Below are positions 53,833 to 63,984 of a stretch of DNA of 64,000 bases, in pieces. A program made the position numbers and the translations under genes. The notes under the pieces are model-generated. The model was not told the DNA's origin and did no database searches. It was given only the letters and a program-made list of their open reading frames with translations. Source of the stretch: Triatoma infestans (lineage: Eukaryota; Arthropoda; Insecta; Hemiptera; Reduviidae); contig JAAEAF010002605.1 in assembly GCA_011037195.1 (NCBI GenBank), forward strand, positions 31,308 through 95,307, read 5' to 3'. Numbering within the stretch: the stretch's first letter is position 1; each line of letters opens with the position of its first letter.

Positions 53833-55040
53833 AAAACAAAATACCAAGCGAAGGAAACTATCTCTTATATTCTGGGCTTTTTAATCTTCACTAATACCTA
53901 TCCTATGTAGGTCAATTTCTGAAATTGTAGAGCAGAAAACAAAAAATAGCAATAATTTATGCAATATTGTATAACTGCTCAGTTGATTAGATTCTGCGGA
54001 GATTATGTAAAAATTATGCTGATAAACTTTTCTAAAGAAAATGACCCATTCTATTCACATGTCACATCATCTATGGTTGTTTTTGATCTTTAGACTTCTT
54101 ATATATCCGGTTCTTTCCATAAAATATGACTGTTTTTTTCTGTAAAAAAAAAACTAATACGTCAACTATGGATCCATTTCTACATAGTAAATGATACAAT
54201 TTTATATAACTCCGATATTTCATTTAGGTTTATTCATTTGAAGTTTAATTCGTGGATGTATAACAACAAAATAAGGGCATTAGATGGAAACAAAAAAATT
54301 ATTTAGTAAAGGCTTTTGGTTATTATTGATCTTGGGCATAATGTAATTGGCATGATAATATATGAGTCGTTTATCGTTGTAATATTTCGTCAACAGAGTT
54401 CGGCTTGTTTTTCAAGTGTAATCAAGTAAACTGTATTTTTTACGTTAAAATATATCTTTCTATTTAATTGAATAAGCTCATTTTTATGTAGCACTATGAA
54501 TATATTGATGAATATTAAATTAGTCTAACAATTTATATAACTTATCGTTGCTAATATTAGCATGTTGACCCTTTTTGAAATTCATATTTATTCCTTTCTT
54601 TCTTTTCATCTTCTACCAAAAACAAACATCCTCTTTATTGTTTTCTAGGTTATGATCTTAACTTTTAATGTTTAATCACCTATTTTCTGATTCTCTTCAC
54701 CGATAAAGAGCATCATTATTAGCGATATAAAGAAGTCTTAAACTTTAAATGTGCCTTTTTGTGAATTTTAATGTAAACTTGGCTAAAAATTTTTTAATGT
54801 ATAACGAATTTGGCGAAGAAATCAAAATTCCAAGGCAGCCTACCAACCTTAATATCGGAATCTACATCTCCGTATTAAGGTTTTCAAGGAAGGGATTCGT
54901 GTAGTGTTAAGGCTTCACAACAGAAATTCTAGAGTTCTACGAATTATTATTGTACAAACACTATTAATTTTTTTACTTTCTTTTATTCGTGTATAAGAAA
55001 ATTTTGATTTTTTTACCGGAAATACAAGGTTTAAATTCCT
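53833..55040. other. No gene recognised
   Basis: AT-rich. It has a small perfect inverted phrase at 54847-54883 (CCTTAATATCGGA...TCCGTATTAAGG). Confidence 0.4.
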
Positions 55041-55043
55041 TGA

Positions 55044-55265
55044 AAAGCGTTGGTCTAGCATTGGACACTTCCTGTGAGGGCAAAGTCGGTGATGACCCAG
55101 TATCGTGAGAAAAAATGGGAAAATACAGTTGATAGCGCACCTAGGTAGCGAAAGCCGAAACCTAACGGCGAGGTAACTGGCGGCCTATTTACCACATGTC
55201 CCCACAAATTAAATCAATTAATTAAGGGCCTTGGCCCTTCAAGGGCTAAGCGTCATGGGTTTTAT
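55044..55265 (+). repeat. tRNA-derived SINE, family B, box B region deleted
   Basis: GAAAAGCGTTGGTCTAGCAT then directly GTGAGGGCAAAGTCGGTGAT. The body is well kept (GAGAAAAAATGGGAAAATAC, CTTGGCCCTTCAAGGGCTAA). The deletion removes the pol III B box. Confidence 0.8.
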
Positions 55266-55301
55266 TTTATATTATACATGGTTTTAAAGTACTCTGATTA
55301 T

Positions 55302-56180
55302 GAAAAAAAAAAATCTGGGGTGAAACACTCACACACTCTTACTTCAGTTTTCAAAATAATTGACAAACTTTATACTATAGTTAGTATACCCGTATTTAAT
55401 GAAATTCGTCCGTGTTTTTATGGAGAAAAATCTTAAAAACTGAAAAAAATTGTTCAGTAAAAATGCACTTCCGGTTTACTAATTTTCTTGAAACTTGAAA
55501 CTTTGGCAATCTATTAATTTCTAATTAATTTTATCTAGATGGTTGAATTGTATAATCAACTAATAGCACTTTAGAGACAAACATAATCCTATCCTTCCCA
55601 GAAGCCCACCCGGACAAATGTTTCAAATAAAAGTTATAGCTTATTATACGTGTAGTTGACATAACAAGTTTTTAAAAAATCGTTGAAGCTGTTTTAGAAA
55701 AATAGCAGAACATTTTGAAAAATACGTTTCAGTAAAAACGCACTTCCGGTCATCCGATTTTCTTCAAATTCGAAATTTCAACTACATATTTAATTCTAAT
55801 TAATATTATTTAGATGATAGAATTGTATAGTAAACTGAAATAGCACTTTAGAGGAAAATCTAACCCCACCCCTACCCCACAACTGCCCTTAAATGAATTT
55901 TCCCGGAAAAATGTTGAAGTAAAAGTTGTAGCTCTTTGTATTTGTAGTTGATATACCAAGTTCAAAGAAAATTGTTGCAGCCATTTTTGAGAAAATCGTA
56001 TAAAAGTAAAAAAAAATAAATTCAGTAAAGTGATACTTCCGGTTGAGGAATTTTGACAGATAACGCACCGGCAGATCCAATGGTGATACCTAAACGGAAT
56101 ATCAAGCTTGAACTTTCTATGATTTTTCATTTTTGAGCTATGTTGTTTATATAAACACAGACCATTTGTTAAAAACCACA
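55302..56180 (-). repeat. Arm repeat, missing its outer end
   Basis: It starts AAAATCTGGGGTGAAACACT and runs through three CTTCCGGT sites to CACAGACCATTTGTTAAAAA. The last ~170 bp are missing here. A matching end fragment appears at 57713-57835 beyond the mariner. Confidence 0.88.
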
Positions 56181-56259
56181 AATTTGTTATTATTATTTCA
56201 ACTAAATGTGAATTCAAAGCGAAATTTGAGAACTTTAGAATATTTCTAACATTTTGGAT

Positions 56260-57707
56260 TATGAGGGCAAAATAAAAAGTTCCCGGCGCAGTAATGAAAA
56301 TGAGTTTTTTTTTTTATTTAAAAAATGCGTTTAATTTTTCAATATAGTCTCTCTTTAGTTCAATACACTTTGTCCAACGTTTCTCCAAAAAACTGCATTC
56401 CATCTCTGAAGTGTGATTCTGGAAGGCCTTCAAAATATGCATTTACCGCTGCTATCACCTCTTTATTTGATCCAAAACGTTTTCCAGCCACAAATTACTT
56501 ATGGTTTGGGAATAGATGAAAGTCTGAGGGAGCAAAATCTGGCGAATAGGGAGGATGTTCCGACAATTCGTACTTCAAATCCCTCAATTTTCCCATTGCC
56601 AAAGCACCTTTGTGGGCAGGTACATTGTCCTGGTCAATGAGGATTTTTTTTTTTTTTTGCAAACCAGGCCTTTTCTCTCTAATTTTTTCAACTACCTGGT
56701 CATTATTATTATTATTTATTATTGCACACACTCTTAGCCACCGTACCTAGTGCATAGCGCCAAAACCGGTGTCTATGGTCACTTGGCCTTATCTGCAAAG
56801 TAGATAAGTTCCCGTCCCTGCCACGGGGAGGCGGACCTCTACTTATCCGTCTAGTCCTTCTTATTACCGCGACTTCTTGAGCGAACTCAACAAATTCTTC
56901 GAAATTCCTTGCATTTTTTAACCAGCTCTTTACATTTCCTGGCCCGTTCTCCCCCCTACTTATCAGCTTGAATTCCATATGGATTCTAGCCTCGTTGAAG
57001 AGAGGACACCGGAAGAGAACGTGATGCACCGTGTCCCGTTGACCGCATTCACAATTTGGGGAATCTTTCAATCCCAAGATCTAGCTGGTCAAGAAGATGT
57101 GCGTAGTATTCTTCATTAATTGTTTGATCTTTTGGCAGGTAGTCAATTAAAAGAATCCCTAGACATAAGCTTTCCAGCCAATGCAGTTATCTTTGCTTTC
57201 TTCAGTGTAGAGCCACCAGCTTCTGCCACTGCTTGGACTTGTTTTGAAGCAAGCAAGCCCACGTTTCATCCATCGTAACAAATCGGCGCAGAAAGTCGGT
57301 TAGATTCTTCTTAAAACGGTACAAACATTACTGAGAAACTCAATTTCTCATTTGTTTGAGATCAGCCATTAACAAATCCGGCACCCATCTTGCATTCATG
57401 CTTTTATGAGTTGATAAAGAAGATGCAGACTGCTTATATGCTTTTTACCAACCTTGGATGAATTTCTGTTCGCGATAAATCATCGAAAACGAAGAATTTT
57501 ATGACGAAACGGTATTCCAAGTTTATTCATTTTGTCAAAAAAACACACAACATGCTTACTTTAAACAGCCGCAAACAAATATTTGTCTGATCAAATTCAC
57601 ATTTGGTATTTACTTTGCAACAAGTGTGCCAACATAACAAAACAGTAATTTCATGTGTAGCAGTGCCATCTATGGGGCTAGGCCGAGAACGTTTCACCCT
57701 GCCATAG
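56260..57707 (-). pseudogene. mariner transposon with decayed transposase
   Basis: Ends TATGAGGGCAAAATAAAAAG TTCCCGGC and (minus strand) TATGGCAGGGTGAAACGTTC TCGGCC are related inverted termini next to TA. The minus strand shows TMDETWACLLQNKSKQWQ (first catalytic D), GILLIDYLPKDQTINEEYYA HLLDQ, [insertion], VVEKIREKRPGLQKKKKIL, DQDNVPAHKGALAMGKL (second D), HPPYSPDFAPSDFHLFPN (third D, DD34D-like spacing), GKRFGSNKEV. Stops and shifts in the first half disable it. A LINE tail splits it at 56703-57084. Confidence 0.85.
56703..57084 (-). pseudogene. 5'-truncated LINE tail inserted in the mariner
   Basis: The 121-codon minus frame (56712-57077) reads CECGQRDTVHHVLFRCPLFN, EARIHMEF and FEEFVEFAQEVAVIRRTRR. 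The CxC...H...C zinc motif (C.CG..DT..H.L..CP.....R) is that of R1/I-like LINE C termini. The element ends in (AAT)n on the minus strand. CTGGTCA is duplicated at both sides (56696-56702, 57085-57091). Confidence 0.85.
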
Positions 57708-57712
57708 TACGC

Positions 57713-57835
57713 ATAGACCATTCGCTAAAGAACTATTTTCTATACTCAAAGGGGACTTCAAAACCTTCATATTTCTGATGATGAGTTACTATTCAAAAAT
57801 TGACCGATCTTATAATAAACAAGAGAAAGTAAAAA
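57713..57835 (-). repeat. Arm outer-end fragment
   Basis: TAGACCATTCGCTAAAGAAC through TTCAAAACCTTCATATTTCT to AACAAGAGAAAGTAAAAAAA is the terminal ~120 bp of a minus-oriented arm. It could be the displaced end of the arm at 55302-56180. Confidence 0.65.
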
Positions 57836-58366
57836 AATAAATTAGTAAAAGATAAAAAAAAAAAAATTAGTCTACCGATAAAAAGCTGACTATTGATTTA
57901 TATATGTAGTCCAAATTCTATTTCTTCATTGGAGGTGTAGGGGCACGTACATCTCTCATTTTATTTTACTTTTCTTATAATTAGAAAGTGAGGTATGTTT
58001 AAGAATTATTGTTTACTTTTAGACTCCCCGCAGGACGTGCCTGTTTAATAGAAATATGTCAAAGGGTTGTCTTATTATGTAATTATATCCTTGTACTTCA
58101 ACGTGATCCTGTAGAAAGTTGCATATCCCAAAGTAAGATAAATAAGGACCTGATGTACTCTCTGGCGAGTCTATTAATTTTTTTGTTTCCATGCCTTTCT
58201 CATCCTAATAATTCATGTAGTATGCGACCTTCGAGTGGTTGAAAACCATTTTTTAAGCATCTCTACTTATTAAGCGCTTAAATAGGATTATAATAACATA
58301 CATATTGTAATGATATTTTAGTTGGTCAATTAAGAATATTACTATAATACTATAATTGACCTACCT
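57836..58366. other. No gene recognised
   Basis: The 77-codon plus frame at 58009-58242 has ordinary composition but no recognisable domain. Confidence 0.4.
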
Positions 58367-58367
58367 T

Positions 58368-59417
58368 TTACTTTCTCTTACTCCTAGTAAGAGAAAGTAT
58401 TTTAATCGTGTCAAATTTTCGATATCGAATTTTCACCGGAAATATCCGTTTTGAGATCTCCGAGTCCAAAAAAAGTGAACAACATAGCTCAAAAACAAAA
58501 ACCGTAAAAAGTTGAAGCTTGATATCCCATTTAGGTATCACCATGCGATCTGACATTACGTTATCTGTCAAAATTCCTCAACCGGAAGTACCACTTTACC
58601 TTGTTAGTTTTTTTTACTTTTTTGCGTTTTTCTCAAAAATGGCACCGACAATTTTTCTTCAAACTTGGTATATGAACTACACATACAGAGAGCTACAACA
58701 TTTATCTAAAACGTATCTCTGGAAAAATTCATTTAAGGGCAGTTATTAGGGAGGGATAGGGTTAGTTTATCATCTAAAGTGCTATTTCGGTTGATTAAAC
58801 AATTCTATCATCTAAATAATGGTAGTTAGAATTGAATGTATTGTTGAAATACCGAGTCCGAGAAAAATCGGATGACCGGAAGTGCGTTTACTTTACTACT
58901 TTACTAGATGATTTTTTTTCACTTTTTCGCAATTTTCTCAAAAATAGCTCCGACGATATTCTTGAAACTTCCAATATAAACTAAACATACAAAGATCCAC
59001 AATACTTTGTTGTGGTGGTTGGTTCCGCAGCGCTGGAAAGCATCAGAGACATTTTCCTTGGTAGCCTGCTTCATTTTGTGGTCATCGACCGCTTTCGGGC
59101 GTTCGCCCATCTTCAGGATGCGTTTTTTAGACAGTGTGACAACACAGACTCGCACAGAGCAAACTAAGTTTGCTTTCACACAGAGTGTGAAACTAAGTTT
59201 GCTCTGTGCGAGTCTGTGTTGTCACACTATCTAAAAAACGCATCCTAAAGATGGGCGAACGCCCGAAACCAGTCGATGACCACAAAATGAAGCAGGCTAG
59301 CACGGAAAATGTCTCCGATCCACAATACTTTGTTTGAATCATTTCTCTGGGAAAATTCATTTAAGGGCACATTTAGGGGAGGGGTGGGGGTTATGTTTTT
59401 CTCTAAAATGCTATCAT
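58368..59417 (+). repeat. Arm repeat, left partner of a facing pair, with hairpin insertion
   Basis: It starts TACTTTCTCTTACTCC-like (TTTTACTTTCTCTTACTCCT) and runs through both monomers to GTTTTTCTCTAAAATGCTAT, where it joins the opposite arm. It is interrupted at 59012-59316. Confidence 0.9.
59012..59316. repeat. Hairpin insertion (two ~127-bp inverted copies) with 18-bp duplication
   Basis: 59045-59171 and 59190-59316 are inverted copies with few mismatches, separated by an 18-bp loop, plus 33 bp on the left only. The 18-bp GATCCACAATACTTTGTT flanks both sides (58994-59011, 59317-59334). One strand of the arm sequence can be read KKRILKMGERPKAVDDHKMK QATKENVSDAFQRCG, which looks protein-like but which I cannot assign to a family. 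It is not a classical MITE because the ends are not TIR-like and the duplication is long. Confidence 0.8.
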
Positions 59418-59908
59418 TTCAACAACATATTCAATTCTAATTAACATTATTTAGATGACGGAATTGTCTAATAAACTGAAACAGCACTTTAGATGAAAAC
59501 CTAACCCAACCCCTCCCCCAAAAGTGCCCTTAAATGAATTTTACCAGAGAAATGTTTCAAGTAAAAGTTGTAGCTCTTTGTATGTGTACTTGACATACCA
59601 AGTTTGAAGAAAATCATCTTAGCCATTTTTGAGAAAAACGCAAAAAATGAAAAGAACAACTAGTAAAGTGTTACTTCCGGTGGAGGTATGGTGATACCTA
59701 AATAATATCAAGTTTCAATTTTCTGCAGTTTTTCGTTTTTGAGCTATGCTGTTCACATACACACACACACACACACACAGACAGACTATTTGCTAAAAAC
59801 CACTTTTTTCACTCAGAGGACCTCAAAACGGATATTTCCGGTAAAACTTGATATCAAAAATTTGACACGATTACAATACTTTTTTTCGTACTAGGAGTAA
59901 GAGAAAGT
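59418..59908 (-). repeat. Arm repeat, right partner of a facing pair
   Basis: It begins mid-arm at TTCAACAACATATTCAATTC and ends CGTACTAGGAGTAAGAGAAA GTG. With 58368-59417 it forms an inverted pair lacking any internal transposase. Confidence 0.9.
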
Positions 59909-60570
59909 GAAAACTGAAACACTATTTCAGAGCCGTGCCAAGCGGATTGTAAGGATGTACAAGTGTCTCGAGAGAGTTTTTCTTTTTTAAAAATAATGAG
60001 GCTGAAGGTCTGTTTGTGTCTCTAGGAGAGAGTAGATTGGCAACTTCTTCAAGATATAAATGTAAGTCTCAAGATATATCAAGAAATATTTCTATCTTCT
60101 TTTCTGCAAGAATCACAGCTGGCATCTCTAACAGACACAAAACAAATGCCATGCAAATGTCACAACTACTTGGGTTTAGTAAGTTTACCAAGCGGATTGT
60201 GAGGGTGTATTGTAAAGGGCAACGTAAATTAGCTGGCCAAAGAAAACCACATTCTGAAAATTAGGTGGCACTAAAGAATAAAAATAACAAATAATTATAT
60301 TAGATTCTATCATCTATATAAATTTATTATTTTCTTATTGTGTATTAGATGATATATAGCTAAGGCACAAGTGATTCGAGAGATTTGCTCACAGTAATAG
60401 CCCACCAACTCATTCACTTACTCTCGCAGACCAGCTCCACCCTCTCTTATCTCCAGGCAGATTCTTACACTTTTATGAATTATTAAAGAACATATCATAA
60501 GACACCATGTATTAAGAATATGCATTAAACACAACAACAGACATTAACGATTAGATACTGTCATAAAAGA
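59909..60570. other. No gene recognised
   Basis: The phrase GCCAAGCGGATTGTAAGGAT (59937) recurs as ACCAAGCGGATTGTGAGGGT (60187), an imperfect direct repeat. The 82-codon frame at 60016-60264 has no recognisable domain. Confidence 0.4.
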
Positions 60571-61539
60571 AAAATCTGGTGTGAAACACTCACACAACTT
60601 TCTCATACTCCGGTTCTCAAAAAGTATAATGGACAAATTTTATAGTTTGTGTACCAAATATAAAGAAATTCGTCGAAAACTGAAAAAAACTGTTCAGTAA
60701 AACCGCACTTCCGGTTTACTAATTTTCTTAAAACTTGGAATTTTAGCTATCTATTTATTTCTAATTAATTTTGTTTGGATGATTAGAATTGTATAATCAA
60801 CTTTGATAGCACTTTAGAGGAAGCTGTAACCCCACTTCCTCCCCTAAAAGTACCCTTAAATGAATTTTTCCCAGAGAAATGTTTCAAATAAAAGTTGTAG
60901 ATCTTTGCATGTTTAGTTTATATTGAAAGTTTCAAGAAAATTATCAGAGCCATTTTTGATAAAATCACGAAAAAGTGGAAAAAAAAAAAAAATCATTTAG
61001 TAAAGTGTTAAAACAAACGCACTTCCGGTTATCCGATTTTTTGCAAACTCGGAATTTCAACAACATATTTAATTCTAATTAACATTAATTATATGACAGA
61101 ATTGTATAGTAAACTGAAATAAGTACTTTAGAGGAAAATCTAACCCCACCTCTCCTCCAAAAGTGCCCAGAATGAAATGAAACTTCCCAGAGAAATTTTT
61201 CAAATAAAAGTTGTAGATTTTTGTATGTATTGTAGATATCGTTAGTTTGAAGAAAATCATCTGAGCCATTTTTGAGAAAATCGCAAAAACGTTAATAATC
61301 GTAAAAAAAAAAACAACTAGTAAAGTGGTACTTCCGGTTGAATTTTTACATATATCGCATCGTCAGATCCCATGGTGATGATGCCTAAACGTAATATCAA
61401 GTTTCAACTTTCTACAGTTTTTGGAATCAGAAAAACCACTTTTTGGAATCAGGGGACCTTAAAATGGATAATTTCCGGTGAAAACTCGATATCGAAAATT
61501 TGACACGATTACAATACTTCCTCTTATTAGGAATACATT
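60571..61539 (-). repeat. Arm repeat, near full length, outer end broken by a LINE
   Basis: It runs from AAATCTGGTGTGAAACACTC to CAATACTTCCTCTTATTAGG A. The missing last bases (GAGAAAGTAAAAG) appear at 62334-62346 on the far side of the LINE fragment. Confidence 0.9.
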
Positions 61540-62333
61540 TGTCAATGAAGTGTATACAAACTTGACGGAAAACAAACATACATTGGCCGCGTATGTGGTG
61601 GATATACATAAAGCTTATGACAAAGTAAATATCGCTATATTGAAAATAAAATGGTGCAAATTGGAGTTCCGGGCAGGTTTATTATAAATGTAATTAGAAT
61701 GTTGCAAAGGAGGTTGTGAAGTGTATACAAACTTGACGGAAAACAAACATACATTGGCCGCGTATGTGGTGGATATACATAAAGCTTATGACAAAGTAAA
61801 TATCGCTATATTGAAAATAAAATGGTGCAAATTGGAGTTCCGGGCAGGTTTATTATAAATGTAATTAGAATGTTGCAAAGGAGGTTGTTTAGTGATTAGC
61901 TGCGGTGATAAGGTTACGGGGCCTAGAAACACCGGACTTGGTCTGCCTCAAGGAGCTGTGCTAAGTCCTATCCTGTTTAACATATATACATCAGACTTAG
62001 GAGATAAACTTGGATCGGAAATTAGAACTCTCTCCAGTTTGCAGATGATATTACGATCTACACGGGAGAGCGGTCTGAAGACAAGGGTTGTGCTAAAAAT
62101 GAAACGGGCAATGCTGAGACTTGATGAATGGTGTGGAGAGCTGGGGGGTTTCGTGTGTCTGCAAATAAAAGTGCTGTTACAATGTTCAATAGGAAACGTC
62201 GTAGTAGCATCCCGGATATTATTTAGTTTGGCCCTTTTGAGATCTCTCATTTAAAGGTCTGTAAAGTGTTAGGATTTTATATCGACTATAAATTGAAATG
62301 GAAGCGCCACATTGAGGAACTCGCAAAAAGCTG
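61540..62333 (+). pseudogene. LINE reverse transcriptase core fragment with in-frame tandem duplication
   Basis: Motif A AYVVDIHKAYDKVNIAIL occurs twice because 61547-61717 is repeated exactly at 61718-61888. Then come GVPGRFIINVIRMLQRRL, motif B GLPQGAVLSPILFNIYTSDL, motif C FADDITIYTGE, and, after shifts, FEISHLKVCKVLGFYIDYKL with KWKRHIEELAKS. Catalytic Asp residues are visible. Several single-base shifts break the frame. Both ends are truncated at the arm's outer terminus. Confidence 0.85.
61547..61888 (+). repeat. Perfect 171-bp tandem duplication
   Basis: Copy 1 is 61547-61717 and copy 2 is 61718-61888. I see no mismatch between them. 171 = 57 codons, so the frame is kept. Confidence 0.95.
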
Positions 62334-62346
62334 AGAAAGTAAAAGA

Positions 62347-62468
62347 CACCAATGTGCTACACACATATATACTAGTTATAATAATATACAAATCAAATCA
62401 ACAATTTCATTTTACCTCATTTAATTAATCAATAATAAGATTATTTCTGAATATGAAGTACTCATTTC
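62347..62468 (-). other. 3' flank of the RIB43A-like exon
   Basis: AT-rich, with no clear AATAAA on the minus strand within 120 bp of the stop. Nothing else seen. Confidence 0.3.
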
Positions 62469-62984
62469 TCAATGAGAAGTCGTATTGAAATAATCAAAAA
62501 ATTCATCAGTAGGAAAATTATCTTTAGCCATTTTTCTACTAGATTCTCTTTGTATCGCTTGTACAGCTGCTAATTTTTTATTTTCTTCGAATACTTCTCT
62601 ATTTATTTCTTTCTTTCGCTGGGTATCCAATAATTCAGCTGCAGTATTTACGCTGGTTTGATGATCTATTACTTCTTTCCAATATTTATCTGTAGCTTTG
62701 TCAATATTTTTACGTAACTCTGTTTCTTTAATTTGATTTTTCTGCGTTTCTTGTATTTCAAGGTTTTCTTTTCGTTTTAAATCTCCAAAATTATTAGCTA
62801 TGTATCCAAGTGAACTTTTAATTGATCCAGAATTTTTTGTAAACATATCTGAATTTATACAAGTGTCAATGTGCGTTTGTTCATCTTTGGTAGCTTGTTG
62901 TTTTTCTAGTCTTTTCTTTTGCGTTTCACAATCAGCTTTACGTAAATTATATTCCATAATACTTTTTGCAGTTTCCATTCTCAA
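62469..62984 (-). CDS. RIB43A-like (RIBC) C-terminal exon
   Basis: 171 codons, strongly charged and coiled-coil-like (Glu/Lys/Gln rich). Blocks match the C-terminal half of RIB43A/RIBC proteins in order: ETAKSIMEYNLRKADCETQK, QATKDEQTHIDTCINSDMFT, SIKSSLGYIANNFGDLKRKE, EIQETQKNQIKETEL, LDTQRKKEINREVFEENKKL, and the terminal FPTDEFFDYFNTTSH (vertebrate RIBC2 ends with a similar PT..YF.QFNT.SR). RIB43A proteins bind protofilament ribbons inside doublet microtubules of cilia and flagella; in an arthropod, sperm flagella or sensory cilia are likely sites. No stop or frameshift is present, in contrast to every transposon nearby except the 389-residue RT. The N-terminal half must lie upstream (beyond the window or past an intron). 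An acceptor ATTGAG just before 62985 is weak, so the exact exon start is uncertain. Confidence 0.75.
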   Translation of the reverse strand: MRMETAKSIMEYNLRKADCETQKKRLEKQQATKDEQTHIDTCINSDMFTKNSGSIKSSLGYIANNFGDLKRKENLEIQETQKNQIKETELRKNIDKATDKYWKEVIDHQTSVNTAAELLDTQRKKEINREVFEENKKLAAVQAIQRESSRKMAKDNFPTDEFFDYFNTTSH

Positions 62985-63249
62985 TTTTTTGTTGTTAATT
63001 TTTCTTCTTCTTTTTTTTTTTTTTAATTGTTCACATACAATATTTTAAAATACTCCATTAACTATAGAAACATGCACTACATGTGATTCTAAATAGTTTT
63101 TATAATTTCACTTATTTATATAAGAAAATAACATTGAACTAAAAATGTCATAATTGAAAAATTATGTTTGAAAATTTAATGCCACATATATCGCAGAAAT
63201 AATTCTATTCCGAAAACTTTTTACAAATAAAGAGTTTGCGATTTTCTTT

Positions 63250-63282
<33 letters not shown>

Positions 63283-63342
63283 AAAAATACCTCAGATTTC
63301 ATTAAACCCGTATATTAATGTATACAAATATCTTTCTTGGAG
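62985..63342. other. Presumed intron; poly(A) tract
   Basis: T/A-rich sequence upstream of the RIB43A-like exon. An A30 tract is at 63251-63280. No further exon was recognised. Confidence 0.45.
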
Positions 63343-63582
63343 GAAAGGGAATAGCTGAGTGGTGAGCGTACTGGACTAGCAACACGGAGGTACCAGGTTC
63401 GAGTCCAGCTGTGCTACCCTTAGATTTTTTTTCTTCCTAGGAGCCTCTACACTCACCTGTCCGGTGGTTTGGACAGTGTTGTCTGTGACGAGAAAACACT
63501 GTCCAAAGGCAGGCAGTGCATGAGAATGCTCCGAGCGCCAATGACCATAGATGTTGACGCGCCTTAAATACAAAAAAAAAAC
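63343..63582 (+). repeat. tRNA-derived SINE, family A
   Basis: Head AAAGGGAATAGCTGAGTGGT (box A), box B GGTTCGAGTCC at 63397-63407, body GGAGCCTCTACACTCACCTG and GGCGCCAATGACCATAGATG, and an A-rich tail. If 62469-62984 is a real exon, this SINE lies in its intron in the opposite orientation. Confidence 0.9.
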
Positions 63583-63952
63583 AAAAATACCTTGGGATAC
63601 TGACTGTACAGAACCCTATAACTTTTCTTCGAAACTTTTTTTTCTTCTGTTGAAACTAATTTTAGAGATATTCGGTGGGGGTTGCAAGGTCAGGTTTTAG
63701 AATGTTCTAAACATTTAAATCTCTTTTATCATTAAACTTAGGGCATTCCATTATTATTAGTATGTCTAAAGTCTGCATGCGTATTATACAGACTGTAATT
63801 TGGGGGGGGGGGGGGGGTCTGATATAATTTTATGTAAGTATGTTCCACAGAATGTAATGTGTAATGGATTTGGTGTATGTAGTGTAATTGTGCTGTGCAT
63901 TGTAGCACGAGCGGGTTTGAAAGGGCTTCTGAATGTGTAAGTTTTAGCGAAG
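63583..63952. other. No gene; poly-G tract
   Basis: A G15-16 run is at 63801-63817. TGTAATGTGTAATGGATTTG-type phrases lead into the microsatellite. Nothing coding. Confidence 0.4.
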
Positions 63953-63953
63953 A

Positions 63954-63984
<31 letters not shown>

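Noticed and set aside
57527..57721. 64-codon minus frame as a gene
   Set aside because: It overlaps the mariner's terminal inverted repeat and untranslated region.
59012..59316. CRISPR-like or bacterial attenuator hairpin
   Set aside because: A single long palindrome in eukaryotic repeat DNA; there are no spaced direct repeats and no associated genes.
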